7,037 nt of DNA from an uncultured Clostridia bacterium. GTDB taxonomy: Bacteria; Bacillota; Clostridia; Oscillospirales; Acutalibacteraceae. Shown here piece by piece: positions 4,984 through 7,037 of this stretch. Below the pieces are notes generated by a model. The model did not search any database. It was not told the DNA's origin and worked only from the letters and a program-made list of their open reading frames with translations. The first letter of the stretch is position 1, and each line of letters starts with the position of its first letter. Location: NCBI GenBank assembly GCA_947626485.1, contig CANQSG010000107.1:1-7037 (forward strand), written 5' to 3'. The translations under genes were made by a program, and so were the position numbers.

Positions 4984-6795
4984 TTAAAGATTTTTGTAAT
5001 ACCGCTCGATCAATTTCGCCATCAAAAGGCGTCGCTGCGCCAAAAATTCGTCGTAATTTTTCACGTCCATTTCGGCGATCGTTTCCGGAATGCAATTTTC
5101 CTCGAGGTTCTTTCGCAAGCTGTCCCGATCTGCAATATTTCCGAATCGGATGTCGCCGGTTTCACATTGGCGGATAATTTTCGGAAAATAGACGTTCGGC
5201 GCGTCGTCGCCGATCGCCTTATTTACCTGCGTGTCGAGGTAAATATAATTTGCTACCTGATTGTATTTTGTTTTCGAATCCACGCCGTTGCTTTTGAGAT
5301 AGGCGCGGGGGAAAATATGGTGGACGTCGCCGGAAATACTGATCAAATCCGAGATTTTCGTGCCGTTCATAAACAGTGAGTTGCAATTCAGATTGATCTG
5401 GGCGGCGAGGAAGGTATTGAATGCGGGACTGTTCACAGAGGACGATTCCAGATTTTGCGGAAGCGTGACGTTCCAAAACGTATCGGACAAATTTGCAGCT
5501 TCCACTTCGTCCATATAATTGAGAAATCCTTTTTCTCCGATGCTTCGCATATCCCGATCCATTACCGTTTCGGAAGAACTGATATAGCGGGACGTCAAGG
5601 TCGCCAAGACAAACCATTTTTGCACATATCGTTTGATCTGTACATTTGGGATGGCGTCATCCTGCAAAAGGATCAAATACAGCGTATAGGCAAAATCGAG
5701 TGTCATCTGCGAATTGAGGAGCTTGCTGGAAGAAAATCCCGCCCCTTTGATTGCCAAAATGAATTGCGTGAAATTGTATTGATTGATAAAGCTTTGAATT
5801 CCCTTATCCAACTTTGCATAAGAATCGGCCACGATATCGTCCCGGTATTCTTTTGTCTCAAAGTCTCTGCCGGACAGCAGACTCACAAGGTCGGCTAATT
5901 TGCCGCGGCGAAATTGGTGCATAAACGAGACGCGCAGCATATCTCCGTAGTCGGGGTCGTAAATATCGTCGTAATCATTTGCAAGCCACTTGATTTTGTT
6001 GGCGTAAACGGATTCCTGAAATTCTGTGTCGTGCGTCAGCTGCGGGTAGAAATCCGGTTTTGTTGCCAAATGGCAGAAATAGTCGACGGCCTTTCGCATC
6101 AAACCGCCGCCGTGATTCGTGTCGGCGGCCATTTTCGACATGACAAAGTCGGATTGACTGAGCGCCGTGCCTTTGGAGTTGATGCGAATAAAAATTTCCG
6201 TCACCTCGTCAATGTCGAGGTTGTGGTCAAGCTCGATGACGCCGATTTGTCGGTTTGCGATTGCCTTCAGCTTTCCGAGCGTTTCCGACAACTCGTCAAG
6301 GTCGACGGAAGGGTTGTTTTGCGCGTATTCATTCTCAAAAGCGCGCTGCTTGAATCCGGCGGAGAAGATGACGGAAATATCCGGGATCCAGCGCTTATCC
6401 TTCAGGTGGGAGGCGTCTTGAACGGCAAACCGTTTGGTTTCGTCTTCGGCAATCGGGTTGAAAGCGATTCGAATGCGGTCTTTCTTAAAATCCTGATCGA
6501 GCACTTCCATCCCGACGATCGCCGTCATCAGCGCAGTGACGCGTTGCTGGCCATCTATCAAAATTTCTTTGCCGTTCGATTTCCCTCCGTCCTTGGTCTG
6601 TACGTCGGGATTTTTCCATGTGATGATATATCCCGTGGGATAGCCGTTGTACAGCGAATCGATCAGGTCTCTGACCTGGCTGCGTTTCCAGACAAAAGGC
6701 CGCTGTATTTCCGGAATCACAAAATGCTGTGCCTCGATGAGACCCAGCACGGCGCTGACGGGGTATTGCATTAACGTGAATTTTTCTCCGTTCAT
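4984..6795 (-). CDS. DUF262-DUF1524 protein (GmrSD/SspE-like HNH nuclease, putative anti-phage defence)
   Basis: This complete 603-residue protein has an N-terminal DUF262 domain (ParB/Srx-like NTPase fold) with IPEIQRPFVWK at 27-37, DLIDSLYNGYPTG at 43-55, the signature DGQQR at 81-85 and FIRINSKGTALSQSD at 202-216. The C-terminal DUF1524 HNH-like nuclease domain has HHIFPRAYL at 492-500 and then N-rich positions N512, N516 and N525 (VANYIYLDTQVNKAIG), so the nuclease site looks intact. Fused proteins of this layout include modification-dependent (type IV) GmrSD enzymes and SspE of phosphorothioate-sensing defence; the DUF262 part uses NTP to control cleavage. The start is ATG 6795, with AAGGAG at 6804-6809, 12 bp after the recQ stop, so it is probably cotranscribed. 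Its codons are clearly more AT-rich than the neighbours, suggesting transfer. The architecture is secure; the target is unknown. Confidence 0.92.
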   Translation of the reverse strand: MNGEKFTLMQYPVSAVLGLIEAQHFVIPEIQRPFVWKRSQVRDLIDSLYNGYPTGYIITWKNPDVQTKDGGKSNGKEILIDGQQRVTALMTAIVGMEVLDQDFKKDRIRIAFNPIAEDETKRFAVQDASHLKDKRWIPDISVIFSAGFKQRAFENEYAQNNPSVDLDELSETLGKLKAIANRQIGVIELDHNLDIDEVTEIFIRINSKGTALSQSDFVMSKMAADTNHGGGLMRKAVDYFCHLATKPDFYPQLTHDTEFQESVYANKIKWLANDYDDIYDPDYGDMLRVSFMHQFRRGKLADLVSLLSGRDFETKEYRDDIVADSYAKLDKGIQSFINQYNFTQFILAIKGAGFSSSKLLNSQMTLDFAYTLYLILLQDDAIPNVQIKRYVQKWFVLATLTSRYISSSETVMDRDMRSIGEKGFLNYMDEVEAANLSDTFWNVTLPQNLESSSVNSPAFNTFLAAQINLNCNSLFMNGTKISDLISISGDVHHIFPRAYLKSNGVDSKTKYNQVANYIYLDTQVNKAIGDDAPNVYFPKIIRQCETGDIRFGNIADRDSLRKNLEENCIPETIAEMDVKNYDEFLAQRRLLMAKLIERYYKNL

Positions 6796-6803
6796 GATTC
6801 TTA

Positions 6804-6809
6804 CTCCTT
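6804..6809 (-). promoter_or_regulatory. Ribosome binding site of the DUF262 gene overlapping the recQ stop codon
   Basis: AAGGAG on the minus strand lies 8 nt before ATG 6795 and shares its first bases with the TAA stop of the upstream gene (6808-6810). This favours translational coupling within one transcript. Confidence 0.75.
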
Positions 6810-7037
6810 ATTTGTGAAGGTGACGCGCGATTTCGGTTAGGAAGGGGACGGCGTAGCGGGCGGCTTTTACGGCGCCTACGCCGTTGACCTCGAGGAAATC
6901 TTCGCGGGTGCGGGGGCGTTTTTGCGCCATGTCGCGCAGCGTCGCGTTGGAGAAGATGACGTAGGCGGGCACCCCTTCGTCCCGGGCGAGGCGCAGCCGC
7001 AGGGCGCGCAGCGCTTCGAGCAGCTCGGAATCGGGCG
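6808..7037 (-). CDS. recQ: RecQ-type DNA helicase, C-terminal HRDC domain (5' part outside window)
   Basis: The last 75 codons of a protein enter from the right edge and end at TAA 6810-6808. They form one HRDC (helicase and RNase D C-terminal) domain: ELLEALRALRLRLA, GVPAYVIFSNATLRDMA, then PRTREDFLEVNGVGAVKAARY. This domain closes bacterial RecQ helicases, where it helps bind branched or single-stranded DNA during recombination and repair, and the protein ends right after it as RecQ does. RNase D and some other helicases also carry HRDC domains, and the helicase core is not visible, so RecQ is the likeliest call, not a proven one. Codons are GC-rich, unlike the adjacent DUF262 gene. Confidence 0.75.
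   Translation of the reverse strand, partial: PDSELLEALRALRLRLARDEGVPAYVIFSNATLRDMAQKRPRTREDFLEVNGVGAVKAARYAVPFLTEIARHLHK

Noticed and set aside
5914..6774. Rightward open frame (286 codons) opposite the DUF262 gene
   Set aside because: It is antisense to conserved DUF262 motifs and has no recognisable domain.
1..7037. CRISPR array, tRNA, rRNA, insertion sequence or phage attachment site
   Set aside because: No regularly spaced repeats, no cloverleaf-like or rRNA-like stretch, no transposase or integrase frame and no flanking target duplications were seen by eye on either strand.

Overview
The window looks like a chromosomal segment of a moderately GC-rich Bacillota, perhaps a gut-type Oscillospirales or relative. 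Supporting signs are strong purine-rich ribosome binding sites, textbook sigma-A promoters (TTGACA-17-TATAAT type), compact Rho-independent terminators, GTG starts, and GC-rich third codon positions in most genes. This is inference; no taxonomic marker gene is present.

Left part (1-4183), carbohydrate/nucleoside catabolism: the 5' end of a GH32 (invertase/fructanase-type) gene runs leftward off the window. A 474-bp promoter-rich intergenic region separates it from a divergent gene for an atypical nucleoside hydrolase-like protein. That gene has its own extended -10 promoter, a leader of about 140 nt and a terminator. A second promoter then drives a two-gene operon: a TIM-barrel sugar isomerase/epimerase and, 21 bp downstream, an OPA-type major facilitator transporter. 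The four genes suggest uptake and breakdown of a glycoside or nucleoside/sugar compound, but the substrate cannot be read from sequence.

Middle: a perfect bidirectional terminator (4340-4367) separates the rightward catabolic genes from the leftward genes on the right.

Right part (4380-7037), all leftward in transcription order: the C-terminal HRDC domain of a RecQ-type helicase (5' part outside the window); 12 bp later a complete DUF262-DUF1524 protein of GmrSD/SspE-like architecture (DGQQR plus HHIFP nuclease motif), probably a modification-dependent anti-phage nuclease; then, after 77 bp, a small protein gene of unknown function that is split by a one-base frameshift. The DUF262 gene is visibly more AT-rich than its neighbours, which suggests horizontal acquisition immediately behind recQ. 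The recQ/DUF262 pair and the frameshifted gene are the most interesting points.
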